Of a DNA stretch of 64,000 nucleotides, positions 25,017 to 34,381 are shown piece by piece (positions within the stretch are counted from its first letter, which is position 1; each line of letters starts with the position of its first letter). Made by a program: the position numbers and the translations under genes. Source of the DNA: Pseudomonadota bacterium (GTDB taxonomy: Bacteria; Pseudomonadota; Gammaproteobacteria; Steroidobacterales; JBCBZW01); contig JBCCWS010000002.1 of NCBI GenBank assembly GCA_039193195.1, positions 422,573-486,572 on the forward strand, in the 5' to 3' direction. Below the pieces are notes generated by a model. The model had not been told where the DNA came from, did no database searches, and saw nothing but the letters and a program-made list of their open reading frames with translations.

Positions 25017-25307
25017 ATGGCCAGAATAACCGTCGAGGATTGCCTGGGAAGCGTCGACAACCGCTTCGAACTCGTGCTCGTGGCGTCAAAGCGCGCCCGC
25101 AAGCTCGCTAATGGCGCCGAGCCGTTCGTCGAGATCGAGAACGACAAACCCACGGTGGTCGCCTTGCGTGAGATCGCACTTGGCTACGTGGGGCCAGAGA
25201 TTCTGGCCGAGCAAGAGGTGGTGGAGCCCGATCCGGTGGAAGCCGAAGCGCTCGCCGCGCAGGAATCCGCCGATGTCCCGGCCCAGCAGCCAGACCCCGA
25301 GGCGTAG
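25017..25307 (+). CDS. rpoZ: RNA polymerase omega subunit
   Basis: A small subunit (96 residues) that assists assembly of beta' and takes part in ppGpp binding. [20 protein letters not shown] and [11 protein letters not shown] are conserved almost exactly; the C-terminal ~30 residues are an acidic, alanine/proline-rich tail. It precedes spoT in the same reading frame, with only its TAG stop codon between the two open frames. Confidence 0.97.
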   Translation: MARITVEDCLGSVDNRFELVLVASKRARKLANGAEPFVEIENDKPTVVALREIALGYVGPEILAEQEVVEPDPVEAEALAAQESADVPAQQPDPEA

Positions 25308-25395
25308 CTCCGCACCTTTCGGTGCCCCAGGCCCTGCAGGCGCCCAGCGCCAGCGGGGCGTCGGCGGTCGCGCCCTGCCTCATCCGCCGCGCGGG

Positions 25396-25409
25396 GGAGG
25401 CCTCCGCTG
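25396..25409 (+). promoter_or_regulatory. Shine-Dalgarno GGAGG and apparent CTG start codon of spoT
   Basis: GGAGG at 25396-25400 is followed by six bases and then CTG at 25407-25409. The reading frame from rpoZ's stop (25305-25307) to GTG 25491 contains no ATG, GTG or TTG. The residues it encodes just before 25491 (LRELLAATRKYLSASQ) align with the normal SpoT N-terminal helix. GGAGG is half of the palindrome GGAGGCCTCC. Confidence 0.55.
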
Positions 25410-27611
25410 ACCGCCATCCCGCGTGGGCGCGAGTCTGCCGGTCTGCGCGAGCTGCTGGCGGCCACCCGCAAGTACCTCTCCGCCAGCCAAGTGGCGACGG
25501 TCCTCGATGCCTATCACTTCGCGGCGAGCGCCCACCGGGGCCAAACCCGGCGCACGGGCGAACCGTACATCACCCACCCGGTCGCCGTCGCGCGCATCCT
25601 GGCAGACCTGCACCTAGACCAGCCGAGCGTGGTCGCCGCCCTCCTGCACGACACAATGGAGGACACGGGCACCGCGCGGGCACAGATCGAAGAGCGCTTT
25701 GGTGGCCAGGTCGGCCACCTCGTCGACGGCGTTAGCAAACTCGAACAGATCCGCTTCCAGTCCAAGGCCGAGCAACAGGCGGAGAGCCTGCGCAAGATGC
25801 TGTTCGCGGTGACCGACGACATTCGCGTGATCGTGGTCAAACTCGCCGATCGCCTGCACAACATGCGAACGCTAGGCGCGCTAAAGCCCGAGAAGCGAAG
25901 GCGCATTGCCCGGGAGACGCTCGAGATCTACGCACCGATGGCGAATCGCCTCGGCATCAACACGGTGCGCGAGGAGCTTGAGGACCTGGGCTTTCGCCAC
26001 TTGAGTCCGTATCGCTACGAGGTGATTGCCCGCCACCTGGATAAGCGCACGAGCAAGCGTACGCAGCTCGTGCGAAGCGTTGCCGGTGACCTCAAGAAAG
26101 CGCTGAAGAGCAGCGGGCTCGCCGCTGCCGTGACCTGGCGCGTGAAGTCGCCCTACAGCGTCTATCAGAAGATGCGCAAGAAGAGCCGATCCCTGCGCGA
26201 CATTACCGATGTGATCGGATTCCGCGTGGTGGTCGATACGGTCGATGACTGCTATCGCGCCCTAGGCGTGCTGCACCAGACTTACAAACCCGTACCGGGT
26301 AACTTCAAAGACTACATCGCGCTGCCTAAGGAAAACGGATACCAGTCCCTGCACACCACCTTGTTCGGCCCCAAGAGCGAGCCGCTGGAGATTCAGGTGC
26401 GTACGGGCGACATGGAGAAGGTGGCGGAGTCTGGAGTTGCCTCCCATTGGCTCTACAAGACAGGTGAGGGCAGTGATCTCGGCAGTGAGTCGAAGGCCCG
26501 AGAGTGGCTGAAGGGCTTGATGGAGCTGCAGCAACGCAGCGATTCGGAGGAGTTTCTTGAGAGCGTCAAGCTCGACCTGTTTCCGGACAAGGTGCTGGTG
26601 TTCACTCCCCGTGGCGACATCAAGCGCTTGCCCCGGGGTTCCAGCGCCGTCGATTTCGCCTACGCCGTGCACACTGACGTAGGCAATCGATGCGCGGCAG
26701 TGAAGGTGGACCGTCGTCTGGTGCCGCTGCGCACGGAGCTGCAGAGTGGGCAGACGGTGGAGGTGATCACCTCACGCAACGCGAAGCCGAATGCGTCCTG
26801 GCTCAACTTCGTGGTGACGGCGAAGGCGCGTACGGGCATACGCATGTTCCTGCGCGACATGAAGCGCGGCGAGGCGATCAACCTGGGAAGACGCCTGCTC
26901 GAGGCGGCCTTGGTTGACATCGACCTGTCCTTGCGTCGCGTGCCTGAAGATCGAATGATCGAGGTCCTGGAAGAGCTCGAACTCGACGATCGCGACACCC
27001 TATTCGAGCAGATCGGCATCGGCGGCCAGCTGGCGCCGCTGGTGGCGAGCCGCTTGGCAGTTGCGGGCAGCGACGAGGGTTTGTCGGACGGAGTGCCTGT
27101 GGCCGTGGCGAACGCTCGCCGAGGCACCTTGGCAATTCACGGCACCGAGGGGTTGGTCGTCGAGTACGCGCGCTGCTGCTTCCCCATCCCCGATGATCCC
27201 ATCCTGGGCTATGTGAGCGCCGGCCGCGGCGTGGTCGTACATCGGGAGTGTTGTCGTCGCGTCGCTGGCTATCGACGCGATCCGCAAAAATGGATACCCC
27301 TCCAGTGGGAGACCGAATCCGGCGTGACCTTCGCCGTTGAGATTCAGGTCGAGGCCGCGAATCGCACGGGCGTACTCGCCAAGGTCGCTACCCGCATCGC
27401 TGACTACGGTTCGAACATCGAGAAGGTGGCCGTGGTTCAGCAGGAGGGGCAAAACTCCTCGCTCGTCTTCTTGCTCCACGTGACCGACCGGCGCCAGCTG
27501 GCGCGCGTCATGCGAGGGGTGCACGCCATGTCCGAGGTGCTGAAGGTGACGCGTTCTTGCGAGAAGGCCGCCCGCGAGCAGCGCCTTGGGGACACCCCGG
27601 AAATGCCCTGA
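25407..27611 (+). CDS. spoT: Bifunctional (p)ppGpp synthetase/hydrolase SpoT
   Basis: Long RSH enzyme that makes and degrades (p)ppGpp. The N-terminal HD hydrolase has YITHPVAVARIL, ALLHDTMEDTG and KLADRLHNMRTLG. The synthetase domain has FRVVVDTVDDCYR and YIALPKENGYQSLHTT. TGS (VFTPRGDIKRLPRGSSAVDFAY), a helical region and a C-terminal ACT domain follow. Both active sites look complete. The first ordinary start, GTG 25491, would cut into the first helix, so I infer a CTG start at 25407, giving 734 residues (E. coli SpoT has 702). If CTG is wrong, the gene begins at 25491 with 706 residues. Confidence 0.93.
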   Translation: MTAIPRGRESAGLRELLAATRKYLSASQVATVLDAYHFAASAHRGQTRRTGEPYITHPVAVARILADLHLDQPSVVAALLHDTMEDTGTARAQIEERFGGQVGHLVDGVSKLEQIRFQSKAEQQAESLRKMLFAVTDDIRVIVVKLADRLHNMRTLGALKPEKRRRIARETLEIYAPMANRLGINTVREELEDLGFRHLSPYRYEVIARHLDKRTSKRTQLVRSVAGDLKKALKSSGLAAAVTWRVKSPYSVYQKMRKKSRSLRDITDVIGFRVVVDTVDDCYRALGVLHQTYKPVPGNFKDYIALPKENGYQSLHTTLFGPKSEPLEIQVRTGDMEKVAESGVASHWLYKTGEGSDLGSESKAREWLKGLMELQQRSDSEEFLESVKLDLFPDKVLVFTPRGDIKRLPRGSSAVDFAYAVHTDVGNRCAAVKVDRRLVPLRTELQSGQTVEVITSRNAKPNASWLNFVVTAKARTGIRMFLRDMKRGEAINLGRRLLEAALVDIDLSLRRVPEDRMIEVLEELELDDRDTLFEQIGIGGQLAPLVASRLAVAGSDEGLSDGVPVAVANARRGTLAIHGTEGLVVEYARCCFPIPDDPILGYVSAGRGVVVHRECCRRVAGYRRDPQKWIPLQWETESGVTFAVEIQVEAANRTGVLAKVATRIADYGSNIEKVAVVQQEGQNSSLVFLLHVTDRRQLARVMRGVHAMSEVLKVTRSCEKAAREQRLGDTPEMP

Positions 27612-27699
27612 GACCTGCGCCAAAGGGGCCATGGCGGCGCGTGCGCGCGCCGGTTACGCTTGCGCCAACCACTCTCCACCCTTTGCGGAGCGCAGCGCC

Positions 27700-28086
27700 A
27701 TGACCACCAGTCGTCAGCCCATTCACACCGATCAAGCCCCCGCCGCTATCGGGCCGTACTCACAGGCCGTTCGCACCGGCGATCTGGTGTTTCTCTCCGG
27801 TCAGATTCCCCTAGATCCCACATCCATGGAGATGGTGGAGGGCGACATCGATCAGCAGATTCGCCAGGTGCTGGAGAACCTCTCCGCTGTCGCTCGTGCC
27901 AGCGGAGGGAGCTTGGATCACCTGGTGCGGGTCACCGTGTACCTGATCGACCTTAGCAACTTCGCTCGCGTCAACGCACTGATGGAGGAGTTCTTTACGG
28001 CACCCTATCCGGCGCGCGCGGCCGTGGGCGTGAGTGCTCTGCCTAAGGGGGCGCAGGTGGAGATGGACGCCATCCTGGCGCTTTGA
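27700..28086 (+). CDS. ridA: RidA family enamine/imine deaminase
   Basis: A 128-residue YjgF/YER057c/UK114-type protein that hydrolyses reactive enamine/imine intermediates formed by PLP enzymes such as threonine dehydratase. APAAIGPYSQAVRTGDLVFLSGQIP, of which GPYSQA is the core, the arginine in VRVTVYLIDL and PYPARAAVGVSALPKGAQVE are diagnostic. ATG 27700 follows a GGAG; the frame extends upstream, but that part does not resemble the family. A GC-rich inverted repeat (27635-27641 with 27646-27652) lies between spoT and this gene. Co-transcription with spoT is common in relatives. Confidence 0.96.
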   Translation: MTTSRQPIHTDQAPAAIGPYSQAVRTGDLVFLSGQIPLDPTSMEMVEGDIDQQIRQVLENLSAVARASGGSLDHLVRVTVYLIDLSNFARVNALMEEFFTAPYPARAAVGVSALPKGAQVEMDAILAL

Positions 28087-28130
28087 GATCGCTAGTCCGT
28101 CCGATCTAGGTCGAGGGTGCCGGTAGTCCT

Positions 28131-30236
28131 ATGAAAGCGCCCGATGCCAACCACGCCACGGCGCAATCCGTGACGATCCTGCGTGGCGTTGGCCCTACCC
28201 TGGCCGAACGCTTGGCACGCCTTGGCATAGAGCGCCTGATCGACCTTCTACTGCACCTCCCGACGCGCTACGAAGATCGCACGCGCGTCGTACCTATCGC
28301 TTCCCTAAGGCCAGGTGCGCGAGCGGTGGTGGACGGCGAAGTGCAACGTGTGGAGAGTACCTTTCGACGCCGTCGCACGCTGCTGGTGGCGCTCGACGAT
28401 GGCAGCGGCGTCCGCCTCACCTTGCGCTTCTTTCACTTCTCCCGCGCCCAGCAGGCAAGTCTGAGCCGAGGTCAGCGCCTGCGGGCCTTCGGTGACGTGC
28501 GCAGTGGCAGTGGCGGCGTGGAGATGGTGCATCCGGAGTATCAGCTGCTGCGTGGAGATGCCGTTCCAGAGGCGCCCGAGCACCTGACGGCGATGTATCC
28601 GGTGACCGACGGTCTCGGTGCTCCTCGCCTACGATCCTTGGTGGAACAGGCCCTGCGCATACTGGCGCGCCATCCGCTGCCCGATCCTCTCGCCCAGGTG
28701 GGGACGCTCGTCGGTCTGCCGTCACTTAATGAAGCTATTCGTCTCCTGCATCTGCCGCCCGCGCAGGCTGACTTGGAGGCCCTAGAGGCTGGGCGCCATC
28801 CCGCGCAGCGACGGCTGGTCTTCGAGGAGTTGCTCGCCCACCAGCTCAGCCAGCGTTTGCTGAGGGCCAGCTTGCGCACGGATCCGGCACCCGTAATTCG
28901 AGCCGATGGTGCGCTGTTCGATCGCTTTATCGCCAGCCTGAGCTTCAGCCCCACGCAGGCCCAGCGGCGCGTGATCGAGGAGATCGTGACGGATCTGGGC
29001 GATGGCCAGGCCATGTTGCGGTTGGTGCAGGGCGATGTGGGGTCGGGCAAGACCCTGGTCGGCGTCGCCGCCAGCCTGGTCGCCGTCGAAGCGGGCTTTC
29101 AGGTGGCCTTGATGGCGCCCACGGAGCTGCTCGCCGAGCAGCATGCGATCAGCTTTGAGCATTGGTTACGACCCTTGGGCGTACTGTCTCTGCGGCTTAC
29201 GGGGCGACTCAAGGCCGCAGAGCGCCGATCGGCGCTCGCCGCCCTCGACAGCGGGGAAGGTCAGGTGGTGGTGGGCACCCACGCCCTGTTTCAGGAGCAG
29301 GTGTCCTTCGCACGCTTGGGGTTAGTAGTGATCGATGAGCAGCACCGCTTCGGCGTTCACCAACGCCTCGCGCTACGCGAGAAGGGTCTCGACAGCCAAG
29401 GGTTGGCCCCGCACCAGCTGGTGATGACGGCGACCCCGATCCCGCGCACGCTCGCCATGAGTGCCTACGCGGATCTCGACACCTCGATAATCGATGAGCT
29501 GCCTCCGGGGCGTACCCCGGTGCGCACGGCTGCCGTCCCTACGTCGCGCCGGGCCGAGCTGGTGGCCCGTATCGCGCAGCAGTGTCGCAGCGGGGCACAG
29601 GTGTATTGGGTCTGTCCGCTGATCGAAGAGTCCGAGCACCTCAACGTGAGCGCGGCCCAGGTCCGCGCCGAATCGCTTGCGCAGGCCTTGCCGGAGCTGC
29701 GTGTGATGCTGCTGCACGGACGGATGGCGAGCGCCGAGCGCACGGCCACTATGGCGGATTTTAAGGCGGGTCGTGGCGACATACTGGTGGCGACTACGGT
29801 GATCGAAGTGGGCGTGGACGTGCCGAACGCAAGTCTCATGATCATCGAGAACGCCGAGCGGCTGGGGCTCGCGCAGCTGCACCAGCTGCGCGGTCGGGTC
29901 GGGCGTGGCACGGCCCAGTCGAGCTGCGTGCTGCTCTACGAACCGCCCCTGGGCCAGCTGTCTCGGGCGCGCCTAGACATCATGCGCCGCTCCAACGACG
30001 GCTTCGAGATCGCGGAGAAGGACCTGGAGCTTCGCGGCCCGGGCGAGGTGCTCGGTACGCGTCAGACCGGCGTGGAGAGTTTTCGCGTCGCCGAGCTGGT
30101 ACGCGATGCGGACCTGCTGCCCGACGCCAGAGCACTGGCGGACACACTGCTGGCGGGCGATGGCGAGGCACGGCGCACGGTCGCCCTGCTCACTGACCGC
30201 TGGGTAGGGAAGGACGCGCGCTACGGGGCCGTCTGA
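28131..30236 (+). CDS. recG: ATP-dependent DNA helicase RecG
   Basis: Superfamily-2 branch-migration helicase (701 residues) that remodels stalled forks and Holliday junctions. The N-terminal wedge/OB domain is followed by motor motifs: QGDVGSGKTLV (Walker A), APTELLAEQH, VIDEQHRFGV (DEQH box), MTATPIPRTLA, then VATTVIEVGVDVPNA and QLRGRVGRG in the second lobe. The C-terminal tail GFEIAEKDLELRGPGEVLGTRQTG is typical. It lies 44 bases after ridA, as in many gammaproteobacterial spoT-recG regions. Confidence 0.97.
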   Translation: MKAPDANHATAQSVTILRGVGPTLAERLARLGIERLIDLLLHLPTRYEDRTRVVPIASLRPGARAVVDGEVQRVESTFRRRRTLLVALDDGSGVRLTLRFFHFSRAQQASLSRGQRLRAFGDVRSGSGGVEMVHPEYQLLRGDAVPEAPEHLTAMYPVTDGLGAPRLRSLVEQALRILARHPLPDPLAQVGTLVGLPSLNEAIRLLHLPPAQADLEALEAGRHPAQRRLVFEELLAHQLSQRLLRASLRTDPAPVIRADGALFDRFIASLSFSPTQAQRRVIEEIVTDLGDGQAMLRLVQGDVGSGKTLVGVAASLVAVEAGFQVALMAPTELLAEQHAISFEHWLRPLGVLSLRLTGRLKAAERRSALAALDSGEGQVVVGTHALFQEQVSFARLGLVVIDEQHRFGVHQRLALREKGLDSQGLAPHQLVMTATPIPRTLAMSAYADLDTSIIDELPPGRTPVRTAAVPTSRRAELVARIAQQCRSGAQVYWVCPLIEESEHLNVSAAQVRAESLAQALPELRVMLLHGRMASAERTATMADFKAGRGDILVATTVIEVGVDVPNASLMIIENAERLGLAQLHQLRGRVGRGTAQSSCVLLYEPPLGQLSRARLDIMRRSNDGFEIAEKDLELRGPGEVLGTRQTGVESFRVAELVRDADLLPDARALADTLLAGDGEARRTVALLTDRWVGKDARYGAV

Positions 30237-30280
30237 TCCCTCTGGAGCGCGGCGGCGAGATATCATGGGCGCAGACAACC

Positions 30281-30898
30281 GTGGAGACCCCCTTGGCGAG
30301 CGAGCTTCCATCACCCTGGCGATTGGCCCAGGAGCATACAGGCTTTCCGGGCGGCCCCCTTGGCGAACTGCTGACCTTCGAGGGCTCCCTTACGGAGGAG
30401 CTCACGCGTCTCGGAGATGGGGATTTCCATCTCCAGCTGACCGCCCAGGAGAGGTTTTCCGAGCAAGCCAAGGACGCGCTTCTCACCCATGAGGATGCTG
30501 AATGCTGGCTGCCTGGTTTGTGTCGCGAGGTAATGATGTACGTGGCGGGCCTGGCGGCCGTCGCCGCGCGCACGCTTGTTCCTGACACAACGGCGCACGC
30601 GCAGGGGTGGCTCGGCGAGCTAGGAGGCCGCTCCCTCGGGCATGCTCTTTTCGAAAGGAATGATGTGCGCCGTTCGCCCTTCGAGTTTGCTCCCTGCACC
30701 TACCAGGGTGATGTGGTGCAGCGGATTCTGTCCCTCTCGCCGCAAGCGCTGGCGGTCCAGACGTCTGAGCAGCCCACGCTCTGGGCCCGTCGCTCGCGCT
30801 TCCAGGTCGGCCAACACCCACTGCTTGTGATGGAGGTGTTTCTGCCGCCCGCCGCGGCCCTGGTGCAGTCAACGCCCACCTTGGGCGCTGCTCGCTGA
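30281..30898 (+). CDS. ubiC: Chorismate--pyruvate lyase
   Basis: First committed step of ubiquinone synthesis: chorismate to 4-hydroxybenzoate plus pyruvate. Of 205 residues, the substrate-binding arginine region CREVMMYV, the RSLGHALFER block and the C-terminal LWARRSRFQVGQHPLLVMEVFLP are characteristic. Sequence conservation in this family is modest, but the position directly before ubiA settles the call. The start is GTG 30281. Confidence 0.92.
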   Translation: METPLASELPSPWRLAQEHTGFPGGPLGELLTFEGSLTEELTRLGDGDFHLQLTAQERFSEQAKDALLTHEDAECWLPGLCREVMMYVAGLAAVAARTLVPDTTAHAQGWLGELGGRSLGHALFERNDVRRSPFEFAPCTYQGDVVQRILSLSPQALAVQTSEQPTLWARRSRFQVGQHPLLVMEVFLPPAAALVQSTPTLGAAR

Positions 30899-30901
30899 TC
30901 G

Positions 30902-31792
30902 ATGGTAGCGCCTGCCGCGCCTCCGCCCGCGGGTTCCAGCAACTGGTGGCAAGCATGGCTGCGACTGATCCGCTTCGACAGGCCCATCGGCACCCTGTTG
31001 GTGCTATGGCCCACCTTGTGGGGCCTCTGGTTTGCGAGTGAGGGCGAGCCGCAACCGCTGGTGTTCGCCGTTTTCATGGCTGGGGTCTTTCTGATGCGCT
31101 CGGCTGGCTGTGCGATCAACGACTTCGCTGACCGCCGCATAGACGGTTACGTGAGCCGTACGCAAGGGCGGCCCCTCGCAACGGGGGAGCTGACGCCGGC
31201 GACGGCGCTGTGGACCGCGGTGCTGCTAACCCTGGTCGCCTTCGCCTTAGTCTTGCTAATGAATTCACTGACTATTGCTCTGTCCGTAGTCGCTGCATTT
31301 CTCGCTGCAAGCTATCCTTTCACGAAGCGCATCACGCACTACCCGCAGTTCTACCTCGGGGTGGCCTTCGGCTGGGCCGTGCCGATGGCGTTCGCCGCAC
31401 AGACGGGGCAGGTGCCCTCCCTGGCGTGGGTCGTATTCGCGGCCGTCGTGCTGTGGGCGGCTGCCTACGACACTGTGTACGCGATGGTCGACCGGGAGGA
31501 CGATCTGGCGATCGGTGTGAAGTCTACTGCCGTGCTGTTCGGGCGTTTCGATGTGACCATCGTCAGCGCCTTACTGGTAGCGGTGGTCGCTTTGCTGTTA
31601 GCCGCTGGCGGATTGGCCGGGCGCGGCTTGTGGTTTTACGGCGGCGTGGCGGTCGCAGCCGGTCAGGCCCTATGCCAAGTGCAGCTGATTCGCACACGAG
31701 AGCCCGCCCGGTGTTTCAAGGCCTTTCTGTCCAACGATGCCTTCGGCCGTTTCGTGTTCATCGGGCTGGCCTTGGACTACCTCTTTACCTGA
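30902..31792 (+). CDS. ubiA: 4-hydroxybenzoate octaprenyltransferase
   Basis: Polytopic inner-membrane prenyltransferase (296 residues) that attaches the polyprenyl tail to 4-hydroxybenzoate. The first aspartate-rich motif is in CAINDFADRRIDGYVSRT, preceded by LIRFDRPIGTLLVLWPTLWG; the second is YDTVYAMVDREDDLAIGVKS. About eight hydrophobic helices are visible. It starts three bases after ubiC and ends eight bases from the convergent comF gene. Confidence 0.97.
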   Translation: MVAPAAPPPAGSSNWWQAWLRLIRFDRPIGTLLVLWPTLWGLWFASEGEPQPLVFAVFMAGVFLMRSAGCAINDFADRRIDGYVSRTQGRPLATGELTPATALWTAVLLTLVAFALVLLMNSLTIALSVVAAFLAASYPFTKRITHYPQFYLGVAFGWAVPMAFAAQTGQVPSLAWVVFAAVVLWAAAYDTVYAMVDREDDLAIGVKSTAVLFGRFDVTIVSALLVAVVALLLAAGGLAGRGLWFYGGVAVAAGQALCQVQLIRTREPARCFKAFLSNDAFGRFVFIGLALDYLFT

Positions 31793-31800
31793 AGTGTCGG

Positions 31801-32583
31801 TCACTTGGCGCCAGGCCTGAAGCGACCGGCTCGTGCGCATGCCCAAATCTCTACGTGCTGGGCACCCGCCTGGTAAAGGGCTGCGGTGACCGCGGCGGAC
31901 GTGGCCCCCGTCGTGAGCACATCATCGACGACCGCGACGTGGGATGGGGGTGCACTGCCGTGCCAGCGCATGACGTCGATGAGGTTGTGCAGGCGGGCAG
32001 CGGCGTCCAGCTTGGCCTGGGCGGGGGTCCAGCGTGCACGGCGCAGGGCGCGCAAGTCGGTGTCGATGACGCAGGGTAGCTCTCGGCTCAGGGCGTGCGC
32101 GAGAAAGGCCGCATGGTTGAAGCCGCGCTGCGCGCGTCGAAGGGGGTGCATGGGCACAGCGGTGATCAGATCTGGCCAGTCTTCGCGGGCGGGACGCGTC
32201 GCGCGCAGGCTGAGGGCCAAGGCGCTCGCCAAGAACTTCCCGTCGCTCAGGCTTCCCCCGAACTTCAGTCGATGGATCATTGCATCGACCGGAGGCGCGT
32301 AGCGCAGGGAGGTGATCGCGCGGTCCCACGCAGGCGGCGCAAGTTCGCAGGCCACGCAGGTCTCAGTGGGCACCCGAGTATCAATCGGTGCGGCGCATTG
32401 AGCGCACGCCAGCGCGTTCCAGGGCAGCTCCTCGGCGCAGGGCGCGCAGACCGCCTCGTATGCGGTGCGCTCGGGCTTGTAGTCAGATGGCAGCGGCAGA
32501 CCGCACACCAGGCAGCTGCGTGGCAGGACAGCGTCAAGCACGTGCTCGAGCAGCCTGCGGCAGCGATCGAGGTGGGATGGCAT
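31801..32583 (-). CDS. comF: ComF/GntX family phosphoribosyltransferase-like protein
   Basis: About 260 residues. The N-terminal zinc-ribbon-like cysteines (CLVCG, CAPC, CAQC, CVAC) are followed by a type I phosphoribosyltransferase fold with the PRPP-loop VAVVDDVLTTGATSAAV. Family members act in DNA uptake (ComF) or nutrition from DNA (GntX). ATG 32583 was chosen; a GTG at 32616 is also possible. It is divergent from bioC, a familiar arrangement in gammaproteobacteria. Confidence 0.9.
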   Translation of the reverse strand: MPSHLDRCRRLLEHVLDAVLPRSCLVCGLPLPSDYKPERTAYEAVCAPCAEELPWNALACAQCAAPIDTRVPTETCVACELAPPAWDRAITSLRYAPPVDAMIHRLKFGGSLSDGKFLASALALSLRATRPAREDWPDLITAVPMHPLRRAQRGFNHAAFLAHALSRELPCVIDTDLRALRRARWTPAQAKLDAAARLHNLIDVMRWHGSAPPSHVAVVDDVLTTGATSAAVTAALYQAGAQHVEIWACARAGRFRPGAK

Positions 32584-32683
32584 TCGGCTAGCCTGCAGGG
32601 GGCAATGCCGGCTCACGACCCGACTTTCTGCGCTGGAGGCCTGGATTTGGAACCGGCGCAGAACACGGCATACTGCGCGGCCG

Positions 32684-33604
32684 ATGACTGCCCCTACCCA
32701 ATCCCCAATGCCCGCAGCCGTGGATCGGCGCGCCCAGCGCCAGTTTCACGAGCGCCATGCGGATACAGCGGCCTGCGCCGATCCCCTTAGCGCGCGGACA
32801 CGGGAAGACCTGATCGAACGGCTGGAGCTGATCACCCTGGAGCCCTCGCGGGTGTTAGACCTCGGGGCTGGTGATGGGGAGGCGGCGCGGGTGCTGGCGC
32901 GGCGCTATCCAAAGGCCCAGGTGGTCGCTCTGGACCATGCCGCCGGTCGTTGCACGAGAGCCCGGCGAGCTCGTGGATGGCGGCGGCGCTACCAGGTGGT
33001 GCGTGGGGATCTGCACGCGCTGCCGTTTGCCGACGGCAGCGTGGATCTGATCTTCGCGAATCTGGTGCTGCAGGACTGCACGTCCCCGGACGCTGCCCTG
33101 CGCGAGTGTCGTCGCGTGTTGCGCCCGGGCCGCGGCCTGCTGACCTTCGCTACCCTGGGGCCCGCCACCCTGACCGAACTGCGCGAGGCTTGGCGCGCCG
33201 TCGACCCCGCGTGCGACGCCCACGTGCACGACTTCGTCGATATGCACGACTTGGGTGAGGCGCTCGGGCGTGCCGGCCTGTGCGACCCGGTGCTCGACGT
33301 CGACCGTCTCCAACTCACCTATTCATCCATCGATGCGCTGGGCCAGGAACTGCGGCGAGCGGGCGCTGCCTGTGCCCTAGCGGCGCGCCGACGGTCGCTT
33401 ACTGGCGCAGGACGTTGGCGCGCCCTGCGCGCGCATTGCGCTGAGCGCTTGGACGATAGCGCTCGCCTGCGCATCACTGCGGAGTTGGTGTTCGGCCACG
33501 CCTGGGCATCCCCTGTCCCCCCACCCGCTGGGCCTTCGGGCGTCGCTCCAAGTGGGGATACTGCAGTCGCGATACCGCTGGCCAATATCACCCGTCGATC
33601 GTGA
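32684..33604 (+). CDS. bioC: Malonyl-ACP O-methyltransferase (BioC-like)
   Basis: SAM-dependent methyltransferase (306 residues). The SAM-binding motif VLDLGAGDGEAARVLARRYP, then GDLHALPFADGSVDLIFANLVLQ and ECRRVLRPGRGLLTFATLG, fit BioC, which masks malonyl-ACP to prime biotin synthesis. The N-terminal RRAQRQFHERHADTA is BioC-like. The C-terminal ~40 residues are Pro/Gly-rich and unlike the family. No other biotin gene is in the window; a related ubiquinone-type methyltransferase is less likely given the comF neighbour. Confidence 0.85.
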   Translation: MTAPTQSPMPAAVDRRAQRQFHERHADTAACADPLSARTREDLIERLELITLEPSRVLDLGAGDGEAARVLARRYPKAQVVALDHAAGRCTRARRARGWRRRYQVVRGDLHALPFADGSVDLIFANLVLQDCTSPDAALRECRRVLRPGRGLLTFATLGPATLTELREAWRAVDPACDAHVHDFVDMHDLGEALGRAGLCDPVLDVDRLQLTYSSIDALGQELRRAGAACALAARRRSLTGAGRWRALRAHCAERLDDSARLRITAELVFGHAWASPVPPPAGPSGVAPSGDTAVAIPLANITRRS

Positions 33605-33818
33605 GAATGACGTCCTCAGCTGGCCAAAATCGCAACGTAATCAGTTGCTCCCAGAAGACCGTCGGGCCGCCGTCGGCGTGCATCGCGAGACGCGATCCGC
33701 GCAGCTGTCGATCGTCCGCGCAAATCACGTAATTTCAGCTGTTTACTAAGACTTGGTTTGTTGCTGTGGCGGCGCTTCTTGGCATACCATTCGGCCTCGG
33801 AAGTTAGCTGAGCCCGCA
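33605..33818 (+). promoter_or_regulatory. Upstream region of the cytochrome oxidase block
   Basis: A 214-base gap before the DUF2244 gene that should carry the promoter of the oxidase operon. I found no convincing sigma-70 pair. A TGGCAT near 33779 was considered as half a sigma-54 site and rejected. Confidence 0.3.
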
Positions 33819-34367
33819 ATGACCGACCGTCCGTCGCCGCCGTCTACCACCTCGCTGGTGATCAGTGGCAACAACTCCTTGACCGCCCGTGACAGTCTCC
33901 TGTTCTACGGCAGTGTTTTGGGAATGACGACCTTAATTTCGGGTGGTTGGGCATTGCTGGGTTACTGGCCCGTGCTGCCCTTCGCCGGCTTCGAGCTCGC
34001 CCTGCTCGGCAGCGCCCTGTTCCTGATGCATCGGCGCGCCAGCTACCGCGAGCTGGTGGTGATCTCGCCCCAGGAAGTGCGCTTGGAACGCGGTCGTCCC
34101 CGCGATCGCGAGGTGCTCGAGTGGCCGAGCCCTTGGACGCGCGTCGAACTCGCGGCGGCATCCGCGCCGGGCAGTCGGCGACGCTCGCAGCTGCTCATCG
34201 TGTCTTCCGGCAAGCGAACGGAGATCGCCGCAATGATCACCGAGCAAGAGCGCCGCGCGCTGCACAAACGCCTTCGCGAGCTGCTGGCGCAAGCACGCTC
34301 GGAAGCTGCCACAACAACACTGGGCCCTGACGAAGTCATCCCAGCTAAAGAATCTACTAACTGTTGA
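33819..34367 (+). CDS. DUF2244 family membrane protein upstream of the cox operon
   Basis: 182 residues. Two adjacent hydrophobic helices (about residues 30-73, around FYGSVLGMTTLISGG and PVLPFAGFELALLGSALFL) are followed by a cytoplasmic beta-rich domain. The pattern and the position just before coxB match DUF2244 proteins found beside terminal oxidase genes. ATG 33819 was chosen over the upstream start at 33753, because the intervening residues are Cys-rich and unlike the family. Function is unknown; a role in oxidase assembly is only suggested by location. Confidence 0.85.
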   Translation: MTDRPSPPSTTSLVISGNNSLTARDSLLFYGSVLGMTTLISGGWALLGYWPVLPFAGFELALLGSALFLMHRRASYRELVVISPQEVRLERGRPRDREVLEWPSPWTRVELAAASAPGSRRRSQLLIVSSGKRTEIAAMITEQERRALHKRLRELLAQARSEAATTTLGPDEVIPAKESTNC

Positions 34368-34381
34368 TCGAGGAAGTCGGC

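Noticed and set aside
27635..27652. GC-rich inverted repeat between spoT and ridA as a terminator
   Set aside because: There is no T-tract, and the genes look co-transcribed; chance is likely at this GC content.
33775..33800. Possible sigma-54 promoter (TGGCAT...) before the oxidase block
   Set aside because: The -12 GC element is missing at the required spacing.
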